Shown: in pieces, positions 1 to 8,033 of the stretch
How the letters are laid out: each line of letters begins with the position of its first letter
How positions within the stretch are numbered: position 1 is the first letter of the stretch
Program-made: the position numbers and the translations under genes
Assembly (NCBI RefSeq): GCF_014306135.1
Contig: NZ_JACRWD010000001.1
Coordinates: forward strand, 558,001-622,000
Reading direction: 5' to 3'
Origin: Paraclostridium hominis
GTDB taxonomy: Bacteria; Bacillota; Clostridia; Peptostreptococcales; Peptostreptococcaceae
DNA length: 64,000 nucleotides
Notes under the pieces: generated by a model
What the model saw: only the letters and a program-made list of their open reading frames with translations
Told to the model about the DNA's origin: nothing
Database searches by the model: none

Positions 1-621
1 ATAGATATAGATGATGATTTTAAAGATGTATTAGATAAAATACTAGAATTAAATTATTCAAGAATACCAGTCTATAAAGACGATATAGATAATATTATCG
101 GTATATTATACGTAAGAGATTTATTAGCAAAAGCTAGAGAAGTAGGCTTTGATAATATAAACATAGAAAGCATACTTCACAAACCATATTTCGTTCCAGA
201 AACCAAAAGAACTAATGATTTATTTAAGGTTTTAAAAGAAGCTAAAATTCATCTAGCAGTATTATTTGATGAGTATGGCGGATTTTCTGGTATAGTTACT
301 ATGGAAGATTTAGTAGAAGAAATAATGGGAGACATTGAAGATGAGTATGATATAGATGAAGATATAAGTCAAATAGATGAAGAAAACTATATAGTTAAAG
401 GTTATTTAAGTGTAAATGACTTTAACGATAGATTTAACATGGATATAGAACCTGGAGATTATGACACATTAAATGGATATTTAATAACAACTTTAGGAAA
501 GATACCAAATGAAAATGAGGTAGTAATATTAGAAGATGTTAAATTCACAGTAGCCAAAATTGAAAATAGAAGAGTTGAAGAAATTAAAGTAAGCTTATTA
601 AATTTTAGTGAAAATTTATAA
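1..621 (+). CDS. CorC/HlyC-family CBS-domain protein, 3' part (5' truncated by window)
   Basis: The frame is open from the first base and ends at TAA 619-621, so only the C-terminal 206 residues are visible. They show paired CBS domains (about residues 5-115), including the stretch FDEYGGFSGIVTMEDLVEE that typifies CorC/HlyC and CNNM-type proteins. A C-terminal transporter-associated (CorC_HlyC) domain follows, from about residue 120. Family members normally start with a DUF21 membrane domain, which should lie upstream of the window. They are linked to Mg2+/Co2+ efflux or ion homeostasis at the membrane. The ATG at 301 is internal, because the homologous CBS sequence continues upstream of it. 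The substrate is not deducible from this fragment. Confidence 0.88.
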   Translation: MDIDDDFKDVLDKILELNYSRIPVYKDDIDNIIGILYVRDLLAKAREVGFDNINIESILHKPYFVPETKRTNDLFKVLKEAKIHLAVLFDEYGGFSGIVTMEDLVEEIMGDIEDEYDIDEDISQIDEENYIVKGYLSVNDFNDRFNMDIEPGDYDTLNGYLITTLGKIPNENEVVILEDVKFTVAKIENRRVEEIKVSLLNFSENL

Positions 622-685
622 ACAAGTTAAATATTTAGATTAAAGTTTTCATATAATTTATAAACATATAATTTGGAGGCTATAT

Positions 686-835
686 ATGTATGAGGTTATA
701 GTAAATTCAATATCTACACTTATACTGCTTTCACCACCGATGTTTATAAAGTATTTGATAAACAATATGATAAATATAGTTAAGTACTACATTTGTATGA
801 CGCATTTAGTCAAACTTCAATTGGATATACAATAA
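686..835 (+). CDS. Small hydrophobic peptide (49 aa), unknown
   Basis: An ATG at 686 lies 5 nt after a good Shine-Dalgarno (TTGGAGGC, 673-680) and opens a 49-codon frame ending at TAA 833-835. The product is hydrophobic in its first two thirds, with ILLSPPMFIKYLI followed by an IVKYYIC segment, so a single membrane-embedded helix is likely. Its stop codon overlaps the left arm of a strong intrinsic terminator, which supports a real short transcription unit. No family is recognised. It could be a small membrane peptide or toxin-like product. It might also be a decayed gene end, since it is short and low in complexity. Confidence 0.45.
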   Translation: MYEVIVNSISTLILLSPPMFIKYLINNMINIVKYYICMTHLVKLQLDIQ

Positions 836-866
836 AAGAGTATTGATTAAATCAATACTCTTTTTA
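834..866 (+). terminator. Intrinsic terminator after the small peptide gene
   Basis: The arms AAAAGAGTATTGATT (834-848) and AATCAATACTCTTTT (850-864) are perfectly complementary and are followed by further T residues. Confidence 0.85.
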
Positions 867-911
867 CTTAAATTAATAAAATAGTATTTAAAATAAATAG
901 GAAGTGATAAA

Positions 912-1688
912 ATGCTAAAAAATGGAGCTGTTATATTTTTTTCAGGAACAGGAAACACAAAGTATGTAGCTAAGCTTTTTAAAGAAAGATTCAACAAAGA
1001 AAATATAAATATAGAAATTATAGATATACAAAAGACAGAAAAGCTCAATAAAGAATATGATTTTTACATATTTGGAGGACCAATTCACGCTGAAATGGTA
1101 CCTAAAATACTTACAGATTGGGTAATAAAAAATATTCCCAATGAACCTAAAAAATGTATAGTATATCACACATTAGCAGGGGATAAGCATAGTCCAAGTA
1201 GAATATACTTAGCTAAATTACTTAAGAAAAAAGGCTTAGATGTAGTTATAAATACATCTATAAAAATGCCAAATAATTATTACCATAGATTTTTTAAAAG
1301 GGAAAAAGATGAAGAAATTTTAAATGTATTAAAATTAGCTCCAAATAGAGTAGATGAAATAGTAAAAGATTTTATAAATGACAAAAGAAGCGATATAAAT
1401 TATAAAAAAAGCACAATTGCCTTTAAAATGGTATATGATGGATTTTTAATTTATGCTAGAAAATATGCAAAGAGAAACTTTTCAGTAGATGAAAAAAAAT
1501 GTATAAACTGTAAGATATGTGAAAATGAATGTCCAACTAAAAACATATATATGAATAATAAAAAAATAGAGTTTTTTAATAAATGTATAGGGTGTGAAAA
1601 ATGTATTCACAGATGTCCTACAAATGCAATTTTATATGGTAAAAAACCTTTTATTCCATATAAGATAGAACAATATATAAAAAGATAA
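912..1688 (+). CDS. EFR1-type flavodoxin/4Fe-4S ferredoxin fusion protein
   Basis: The 258-residue protein begins with a flavodoxin-like FMN-binding loop (FFSGTGNTKYVAK, residues 9-21). It ends with two 4Fe-4S cluster motifs, CINCKICENECP (about residue 196) and CIGCEKCIHRCP (about residue 225). This is the architecture of EFR1-family ferrodoxins, which are common in clostridia and thought to be cytoplasmic electron carriers. The ATG follows a GGAAGTGA Shine-Dalgarno. The gene stands alone between two terminators, so no partner enzyme can be inferred from context. The physiological electron donor and acceptor are unknown. Confidence 0.88.
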   Translation: MLKNGAVIFFSGTGNTKYVAKLFKERFNKENINIEIIDIQKTEKLNKEYDFYIFGGPIHAEMVPKILTDWVIKNIPNEPKKCIVYHTLAGDKHSPSRIYLAKLLKKKGLDVVINTSIKMPNNYYHRFFKREKDEEILNVLKLAPNRVDEIVKDFINDKRSDINYKKSTIAFKMVYDGFLIYARKYAKRNFSVDEKKCINCKICENECPTKNIYMNNKKIEFFNKCIGCEKCIHRCPTNAILYGKKPFIPYKIEQYIKR

Positions 1689-1710
1689 ATTTATAAATGA
1701 AATGAAATAT

Positions 1711-1763
1711 AAAGATATACCACACATAACAATAAATTTGTTAATTATGGTATATCTTTTTTT
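1711..1763 (+). terminator. Intrinsic terminator after the EFR1 gene
   Basis: The arms AAAGATATACCA (1711-1722) and TGGTATATCTTT (1748-1759) pair exactly, and the right arm runs into a T tract. A weaker inner pairing lies in the 25-nt loop. Confidence 0.8.
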
Positions 1764-1794
1764 ATATGGTAATATATTGCTAAATGTCTGAAAC

Positions 1795-1801
1795 TGTCGA
1801 A
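1795..1801 (+). promoter_or_regulatory. Candidate Spo0A box (TGTCGAA)
   Basis: The exact 0A-box core TGTCGAA lies about 80 bp upstream of the first gene of the VTC/CotH/GT2 operon. The 7-mer is short and could occur by chance. The support is its intergenic position and the same heptamer recurring upstream of three other genes here. Confidence 0.35.
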
Positions 1802-1881
1802 ATTTAAATGACAATTGTGCTAAAATATATATATATATATATTTTGTAAAAATATAATCACTAAAAAAGGAGGGTAATATA

Positions 1882-2574
1882 TTGATAGTTAACAGAAGAG
1901 AACTTAAATATCCAATAGGTGAAATGGATTATTATAAAGTAAACGAATTGTTCAAAAACGTATTGACCCCTGACCCTAACAATAAAGAATACGGATATAG
2001 AATAAGAAGCTTATATTTTGATAGTATTGATAATGATGATTATTTTGCGAAGATGAACGGAGAAGAAATAAGAAAGAAAATTCGTCTAAGGATATATGAT
2101 ACTAAAACAAATTCAGTAAAACTTGAAATAAAAAGAAAAATGAATATAAATCAAAGAAAAGAAACTACTACAATAACTAAAGAAGATGCTATAGCACTTA
2201 TAAACAAAGATTACAGCGTATTGCTTAAATATGATAATGATACAGCTAAATCAGCTTATAATATTATGACTATAGGCCAATATCAGCCAGTAGTACTTGT
2301 AGATTACACAAGAAGAGCTTATATACACAATGAAAACAATATAAGAGTTACTTTAGATAGTGATATAAAATCTAATGAATTTGATTTTGATATGTTTAGT
2401 GAAGATGTAGTAATGAGTCCAATAGTTGATTACTACAATGCACTACTTGAGGTTAAATTTGATGGAGAGCTATTTTGTTGGATATCACAAGCTTTAACTG
2501 GACTTGATACAACTAATCAATCTCTTAGTAAGTATTGTAGTTCAAGACGATTCTTTGAAAATTATATGTTATAA
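1882..2574 (+). CDS. VTC-domain (polyphosphate polymerase-like) protein
   Basis: The 230-residue protein resembles the VTC domain (PF09359), the catalytic fold of eukaryotic vacuolar polyphosphate polymerase. It carries the characteristic basic and acidic tunnel strands, such as YRIRSLYFDS (about 41-50), KKIRLRIYD (about 68-76) and VKLEIKRK (about 83-90), and a C-terminal LLEVKFDG. These strands normally bind triphosphate or nucleotide and metal. The start is TTG at 1882, 6 nt after AGGAGGG. It is the first gene of a six-gene operon ending in a GT2 synthase. VTC, DUF4956 and CotH genes recur together in other bacteria. Whether it makes polyphosphate or modifies a surface polymer is unknown. 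Confidence 0.8.
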   Translation: MIVNRRELKYPIGEMDYYKVNELFKNVLTPDPNNKEYGYRIRSLYFDSIDNDDYFAKMNGEEIRKKIRLRIYDTKTNSVKLEIKRKMNINQRKETTTITKEDAIALINKDYSVLLKYDNDTAKSAYNIMTIGQYQPVVLVDYTRRAYIHNENNIRVTLDSDIKSNEFDFDMFSEDVVMSPIVDYYNALLEVKFDGELFCWISQALTGLDTTNQSLSKYCSSRRFFENYML

Positions 2575-2586
2575 GGAAGTGACAGA

Positions 2587-3255
2587 ATGAAAGAAACATT
2601 ATATAAATATTTAACATCCCAAAGTGGGACTATAACTGCAAGTAGTGCAGTAGAAACAATGTTTATAGCACTAATACTATCTATGGTAGTATTTTGGACA
2701 TATAAAATAACTTTTAGTGGAGTAATGTATAACAGAAAATTTAACGTATCATTAGTTATGATAACACTAGTAACTACAATGGTTATGATAGTTATAGGTA
2801 GTGACATAGCACTATCTTTAGGTATGGTTGGGGCTTTATCCATAGTTCGTTTTAGAACAGCTATAAAAGACCCAAGGGATACTGGATATATATTTTGGTG
2901 TATAGTAATAGGGCTTAGTGTAGGTAGTGCAAACTATATGATAGCAATAGTTGGTTCGCTATTTTTATTCTTCGTACTTCTTATGTTTAGCTTTAGTGGA
3001 TTTGGAAAAGAAGATAGATATATTCTTATTATAAGGGGATTAAGAGATAAAGAAGAAGAGATAATGAGATGTGTATTTAGCTCTTTTAAAGGAAGTCAAT
3101 TAAGAGCTAAAAACTCTGTAGGAAATAATATGGAAATAATTTATCAAATAAAAATAAAAAACAATCAAGATAAAAATATAATAAATGACTTATACAACAT
3201 AGAAGGTGTAAATACGGTAAACATAGTAGCACAAAACGGAGAAACTATAGGTTAG
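2587..3255 (+). CDS. DUF4956-family membrane protein
   Basis: The 222-residue protein has an N-terminal cytoplasmic stretch, about four hydrophobic helices (roughly residues 22-140) and a C-terminal soluble alpha/beta domain. The conserved core GALSIVRFRTAIKDPRD follows the second or third helix and is the signature I associate with DUF4956. It lies 12 nt after the VTC gene, with GGAAGTGA as ribosome binding site. DUF4956 proteins are usually next to VTC and CotH genes, as here. The biochemical role is unknown; a membrane partner of the VTC enzyme or of the polymer machinery is an inference from context. Confidence 0.82.
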   Translation: MKETLYKYLTSQSGTITASSAVETMFIALILSMVVFWTYKITFSGVMYNRKFNVSLVMITLVTTMVMIVIGSDIALSLGMVGALSIVRFRTAIKDPRDTGYIFWCIVIGLSVGSANYMIAIVGSLFLFFVLLMFSFSGFGKEDRYILIIRGLRDKEEEIMRCVFSSFKGSQLRAKNSVGNNMEIIYQIKIKNNQDKNIINDLYNIEGVNTVNIVAQNGETIG

Positions 3256-3265
3256 GTGATACTTT

Positions 3266-4765
3266 ATGATAAAAGATATATTTAGAAGTCTTGTAGCAGT
3301 TATGTTTTTATTTTTAGCATTAGTAGTTGTAGCGTATTCAAGCAACCAAAAAGAATTATTAAAAAAAGAACATAAAAAAGTAAATCCACTTACAAATTAC
3401 TACGAAGGCAACTTACTAAATAAAAATTATAATCTTCCAATAGTAGTTATAGATACAAATAAAAATACTATTAAAAAAGGTGAAGAAACTACTGGAAAGA
3501 TTCAAATATATGATAATAAAAATGGGTTAAATAATTTAAAAATGGAACCTCAAACTGTAAGTTATGCTAGCTTTAAAGTAAGGGGAAACAGTACTAGTAA
3601 GTATCCTAAAAAGCAGTTTAGTATAAAACTTTTAAATAAAAAAGGCAAAGAAAAAGAAGAAAGTATTTTAGGAATGCCAAAAGATGCTAGTTGGGTTTTA
3701 AATGCACCTTTTGCAGATAAATCGCTTATGAGAAATTATATAACCTTAAATGCTTCAAGTCATATAATGGGATATGCCCCTAAGGTAAGATTTTGTGAAG
3801 TATTTGTATTAGATGATGGTAGTAATAATATAAAAAAAGAAGACTACCAAGGTGTTTATATGATGATTGAAAAAATCAACAGGGGAGAAGATAGAGTAGA
3901 TATAACTAAAACATTAGAAAATAGAGATGAAACAAGCTTTATACTTGCAAAAGATAGACAAAAACCTGGAGATATACCAATAGACACATATGGAAAAGAA
4001 ACATATATCTACAATAATGGTATTAATATAGAATATCCTAAAAAGGATTTAACACCTAAAAAATATGAATATATTCAAAACTATATAAATGAATTTGAAA
4101 GAATGCTTTACTCAGATAAGTTTAATGACCCACTTGTAGGATATGAAAAATATATTGATACAAATTCATTCGTAGACTTTTACATTATAAATGAGTTTTT
4201 CAAAAATACAGATGCAGGAATATATAGTACTTATTTTTATAAGGATTACAATGACAAAATGAAAGCAGGACCAGTATGGGACTTTAACCAATCACTAGGA
4301 AACCATACAGAAGATATTGGTGATCCATTTGAATACGAAGGCTTTTTTATGAATCAAAGACCTTGGTTTGATAAATTAATGGAAGATAAAAAGTTTGCTG
4401 ACAAAGTAGTTAGAAGATATAAGGAATTAAGAAAAACTTACTTAAGTGATAAATACTTAATAGAAGAAATAGATAAAGCTACAAATATATTAGGAGATTC
4501 AGTTGATAGAAACTTTAGTAAATGGCCTATAAGCCTAGCTAATCAAGCTTCGGTATTTGAAGAAAATGAGTCGATATCAAGAGAATATTCTTCTGATAGT
4601 AGTAAATACAAAGACTTCCTTGAAAAAAATAAACACTTAATAAAATCTACCCACGGTAAAGCTAAATCTTATGATAAAGAAATAGATTTAATGAAAAAAT
4701 TTATTATAAATAGAGGCAAGTGGATGGATCAAAATATAGATAGTCTTAGTAAATGGGCAAGTTAA
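3266..4765 (+). CDS. CotH-family protein kinase-like protein
   Basis: This 499-residue protein has an N-terminal membrane anchor or signal (residues 5-25) and then a CotH-type atypical kinase domain. Visible motifs are RGNSTSKYPKKQFSIKL (about 110-126), the ligand loop YQGVYMMIEKINRGEDR, NTDAGIYSTYFYKD (about 314) and GPVWDFNQSLGN (about 335-346). CotH kinases phosphorylate spore-coat or secreted proteins and lie outside the membrane when anchored this way. The usual metal-binding WDFD is WDFN here, so activity may be reduced or altered. The start is ATG 3266 after AGGTGAT. The gene is third in the polysaccharide-like operon, suggesting a role in cell-surface polymer assembly rather than a spore coat. 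Confidence 0.85.
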   Translation: MIKDIFRSLVAVMFLFLALVVVAYSSNQKELLKKEHKKVNPLTNYYEGNLLNKNYNLPIVVIDTNKNTIKKGEETTGKIQIYDNKNGLNNLKMEPQTVSYASFKVRGNSTSKYPKKQFSIKLLNKKGKEKEESILGMPKDASWVLNAPFADKSLMRNYITLNASSHIMGYAPKVRFCEVFVLDDGSNNIKKEDYQGVYMMIEKINRGEDRVDITKTLENRDETSFILAKDRQKPGDIPIDTYGKETYIYNNGINIEYPKKDLTPKKYEYIQNYINEFERMLYSDKFNDPLVGYEKYIDTNSFVDFYIINEFFKNTDAGIYSTYFYKDYNDKMKAGPVWDFNQSLGNHTEDIGDPFEYEGFFMNQRPWFDKLMEDKKFADKVVRRYKELRKTYLSDKYLIEEIDKATNILGDSVDRNFSKWPISLANQASVFEENESISREYSSDSSKYKDFLEKNKHLIKSTHGKAKSYDKEIDLMKKFIINRGKWMDQNIDSLSKWAS

Positions 4766-4780
4766 TAGGAGTGAAATGAT

Positions 4781-6883
4781 ATGAAGAGATTTTTAGCTAT
4801 TTGTATAGTAATATTTATATTAATTATAAATTCAATAGGAAATAGTATTTCAAATAAATCTACACCAGATGATAACACCTACTTTACTAAGACCCAAGGA
4901 AAAGATATCTATATAGTTAAAAATAATGAGTGGGAAAAGTTAGAAATAGTAGGAGTAGATTTAAACTCAACTAAACCCGGAGCGTTTCCAAATGAAAATA
5001 AAGTAGCTGAAGAAGAATATAAAAGATGGATAAAAGATATCTATGATATGGGAGCAAACTGTATAAAGGTTCCAAATTTAATGAATGAAAACTTTTATAG
5101 TGCTTTAGAAGAGTTTAACAAAGATAAAGAAACTCCTATATATTTAATGCAAGGTATATACTTTAATGAAACTTTACTAAAAAACGGACAAGACCCTCAA
5201 GGTAAAAAAATAAAAGTATCTTTTAAAGATAATATAAAGACTGTTATAGATTCTGTACATGGAAATCCATATAACCTTAATAAACAAGATATATTTCAAG
5301 GATATACAACTGATGTTTCAAAGTATGTAATAGGATATACCTTAGGTATAGAGTTTGCAAAGCATGACTTAATATACACAGAACTTATGAATAAGAAGGT
5401 TCCATATAACGGTAAATATTTATATACAAATTATAAGGCATCCTCATTTGAATCTTATATGGCAAAAATGGGAGATTATGCAGTAAGCTATGAATTTAAA
5501 ACTTATAAAAAGCAAAGTTTAATAAGTTTTATAGGATCAGCTGCCCATTATATATCAAGTAGTAGTACAAATAGTATTAATAAAAGTATATTATCAACTA
5601 AAGACACTACAGATCATGGTATAAAAGATTATTTTAATGTTGAGAATATAAAATCTAAAAGATCATTAAAAACTGGTGTAATAGCTACTTACAATATATA
5701 TCCATCATACACAGATGTAAAAGAATATCAAGATAATATTGGTGAGTATTTTAAAAAGATAAGAGATTATCATAAAATACCTGTAATAATAGGCGAATTT
5801 GGAATACCTTCTAGTAGATCTGGAGGAGATTTTAATAAGGATATAAATAAAGGCTATATAACTGAAAAGGAACAAGGGGAAGCTTTGGTAGAAGTATATA
5901 AAGCTATAAAATCATCAGGGATAGCGGGTTGTTTTATATTTGAGTTTCAAGATAGTTGGTATGCATCATCATGGAACACAAGAGATTCTAAGATATTAGA
6001 TAGATCAGCTTACTGGAGTGATGCACAAACTTATAGCCAAAACTTTGGGCTTATGACATTTGAACCAGGGAAGTTAAAAACTACACCTTATCCAGATGAT
6101 AGTTTAAATGATTGGGAAGAAAAAGATGTTGTAAGTAAAAACAATGATTTAAGCTTATCTTTAAAAAGTGATGAAAAATATTTATATTTCATGGTTAAAT
6201 CAAAAAATAAAATAGACTTAAAAAAAGATGATATATATATAGACTTAGATGCAACACCTAAATCAGGATCAACTAAAAGTACACAGTATAACTTAAACTT
6301 TAATAATCCTGTAGATTTTATTATAAGAATAAATGATTTAAATAATTCCATGGTGGCAGTTCATGAATATTATAATGGATTTAATTTTTATGAAAATAAA
6401 ACTTTATATGAACAAAGACCGGACTTAATGGATCATACGCCAAATATGGATTATTTTTCACCTATATTTATAGCAACAAGACCTAAAATGTATGTTGAGT
6501 CTTTAAAACAAACACAAGAAAAATTAACTTATGAAACTGGAAAACTAGTTAAAGGAAACGCAAATCCAAATAGCAAAGACTTTAACTCGGTTGCGGATTA
6601 TTATATAGGAGATAACTATGTAGAAGTTCGTATACCATGGGGGCTTTTAAATTTTATGGATCCTTCAACTAAACAAATAGAAGATGATTTTTACAAAGAA
6701 TTTAAAACCAAGCCTTTAAAGATAGATGATATAAAGGTTGGAGTTACACTAAAAGAAGAAGAGAAAACATTAAGTAGATTAAATAGTGTAACTTATAATT
6801 TAGATGGATGGATGATGCCTAAATACCATGAGAGATTAAAACAATCTTACTATATAGTAAAAGATGAGTTAAATAAAAAATAA
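4781..6883 (+). CDS. Exported glycoside-hydrolase-like protein with C-terminal beta domain
   Basis: The 700-residue product starts with a signal peptide or anchor (residues 1-20). Residues about 50-420 look like a TIM-barrel glycosidase of the GH-A type: GVDLNSTKPGAFP near the start, YTLGIEF (about 189) and IIGEFGIPSS with a likely catalytic Glu near residue 339. Residues about 430-690 form a separate beta-rich region with SDEKYLYFMVKSKNK, reminiscent of DOMON or CBM9-like carbohydrate-binding folds. In synthase-dependent exopolysaccharide operons such an enzyme commonly trims the nascent polymer. It sits 15 nt behind the CotH gene. The exact GH family was not identified. Confidence 0.68.
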   Translation: MKRFLAICIVIFILIINSIGNSISNKSTPDDNTYFTKTQGKDIYIVKNNEWEKLEIVGVDLNSTKPGAFPNENKVAEEEYKRWIKDIYDMGANCIKVPNLMNENFYSALEEFNKDKETPIYLMQGIYFNETLLKNGQDPQGKKIKVSFKDNIKTVIDSVHGNPYNLNKQDIFQGYTTDVSKYVIGYTLGIEFAKHDLIYTELMNKKVPYNGKYLYTNYKASSFESYMAKMGDYAVSYEFKTYKKQSLISFIGSAAHYISSSSTNSINKSILSTKDTTDHGIKDYFNVENIKSKRSLKTGVIATYNIYPSYTDVKEYQDNIGEYFKKIRDYHKIPVIIGEFGIPSSRSGGDFNKDINKGYITEKEQGEALVEVYKAIKSSGIAGCFIFEFQDSWYASSWNTRDSKILDRSAYWSDAQTYSQNFGLMTFEPGKLKTTPYPDDSLNDWEEKDVVSKNNDLSLSLKSDEKYLYFMVKSKNKIDLKKDDIYIDLDATPKSGSTKSTQYNLNFNNPVDFIIRINDLNNSMVAVHEYYNGFNFYENKTLYEQRPDLMDHTPNMDYFSPIFIATRPKMYVESLKQTQEKLTYETGKLVKGNANPNSKDFNSVADYYIGDNYVEVRIPWGLLNFMDPSTKQIEDDFYKEFKTKPLKIDDIKVGVTLKEEEKTLSRLNSVTYNLDGWMMPKYHERLKQSYYIVKDELNKK

Positions 6884-6896
6884 AGAGGGAAATATT

Positions 6897-8033
6897 ATGA
6901 AAAATATAGCTAATATATATATAATATTAAGCTTTTTCATGTATATAAGTTTCTGTTCTATTATGTATATGATAGTGAAAAATAGGATTAATCTCAGATT
7001 TAATAAAAAGTTAGAAAAAATAAGACCAGCATTTAAAGCTGAGGTTTTAAAACAACTAAATTATGTAAAATCTAATGAAGCTATATCTAAAATGGATATA
7101 GCTTATATTAGAGAAAAATTAAACAAAAAATCTTACAATAGAGTTTTTAATGATACCTTAGAGGAATTTAATAAAGATAAAGAAAATCATAAATACACAA
7201 AAATATACATGGAAAACTTTGAAGATATTATTATAAAAAGTATCAAAAGGTACAAAAGAAAAGATAAAACACTAAAAGCTTATTTAGCTAAACTTCTTGG
7301 AGAGTATAGAATTAGTAATTATGAAATAAGTGAATTTTTACTTAGTTGCTTAAATACTAAATCTATGTATTTAAGAGTTTTGTCCTTAGAATCAATAGCT
7401 AAAATAGGAAATATAAAGACCTTTGGAAGTGCAATTGAGTATATTTCTAAGGAAGGTAAATATACAAATAATAAAGTTTTTACAGATATATTAAATCAAT
7501 TTGGGAATGACAAGTTCTCCTTAGACAAATATTTAATATCCAAGTTTGAAACATTTAATGAAGATGTACAAAAGGTAATCGTGGATCATTTTAAAAATAA
7601 TAAAACCGAATTTGCTAAATACAAATTACTAAATTATTTAGATAAAGATATAAGCAAAGAAGTAAATATAAGTATAATAAGATATTTTTCTAGTATAAAG
7701 TATGAAAAAGCTAAAGATAAAATAATAGAACTTTTAAACAGTAAAGACTGGGAATATAGAGCTGTTTGTGCAACAGCTCTTAAAAATTACAAATGTGAAG
7801 AAAGTAAAAATGCATTAGTAAAAAGTATAAACGATAAAGACTGGTATGTAAGATATAATTCAGCGATGACTATACTTAGGTTTGCTGATTACAACTTAAT
7901 ATATGATTTATTATTAGAAAGTGATGAATATGTAAAAGACATACTTTTTTATGCCATGTTTGTAAACAATAAGATATCTTATGATGAATATCTAAGAAGA
8001 TCAGGAAAGGCAGAGGTAGAATATCAATGTTAA
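6897..8033 (+). CDS. Membrane-anchored HEAT-repeat protein
   Basis: The 378-residue protein begins with one membrane helix (residues 7-27) followed by an all-helical region. From about residue 130 it contains HEAT-like repeats, such as LRVLSLESIAKIGN, WEYRAVCATALKNYKCEES and WYVRYNSAMTILRFAD. HEAT repeats act as protein-binding scaffolds. The last 7 nt overlap the start of the downstream glycosyltransferase gene, which indicates translational coupling. HEAT-repeat membrane proteins next to GT2 synthases occur in several clostridial exopolysaccharide operons. A role as synthase partner or scaffold is inferred from position. Confidence 0.75.
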   Translation: MKNIANIYIILSFFMYISFCSIMYMIVKNRINLRFNKKLEKIRPAFKAEVLKQLNYVKSNEAISKMDIAYIREKLNKKSYNRVFNDTLEEFNKDKENHKYTKIYMENFEDIIIKSIKRYKRKDKTLKAYLAKLLGEYRISNYEISEFLLSCLNTKSMYLRVLSLESIAKIGNIKTFGSAIEYISKEGKYTNNKVFTDILNQFGNDKFSLDKYLISKFETFNEDVQKVIVDHFKNNKTEFAKYKLLNYLDKDISKEVNISIIRYFSSIKYEKAKDKIIELLNSKDWEYRAVCATALKNYKCEESKNALVKSINDKDWYVRYNSAMTILRFADYNLIYDLLLESDEYVKDILFYAMFVNNKISYDEYLRRSGKAEVEYQC

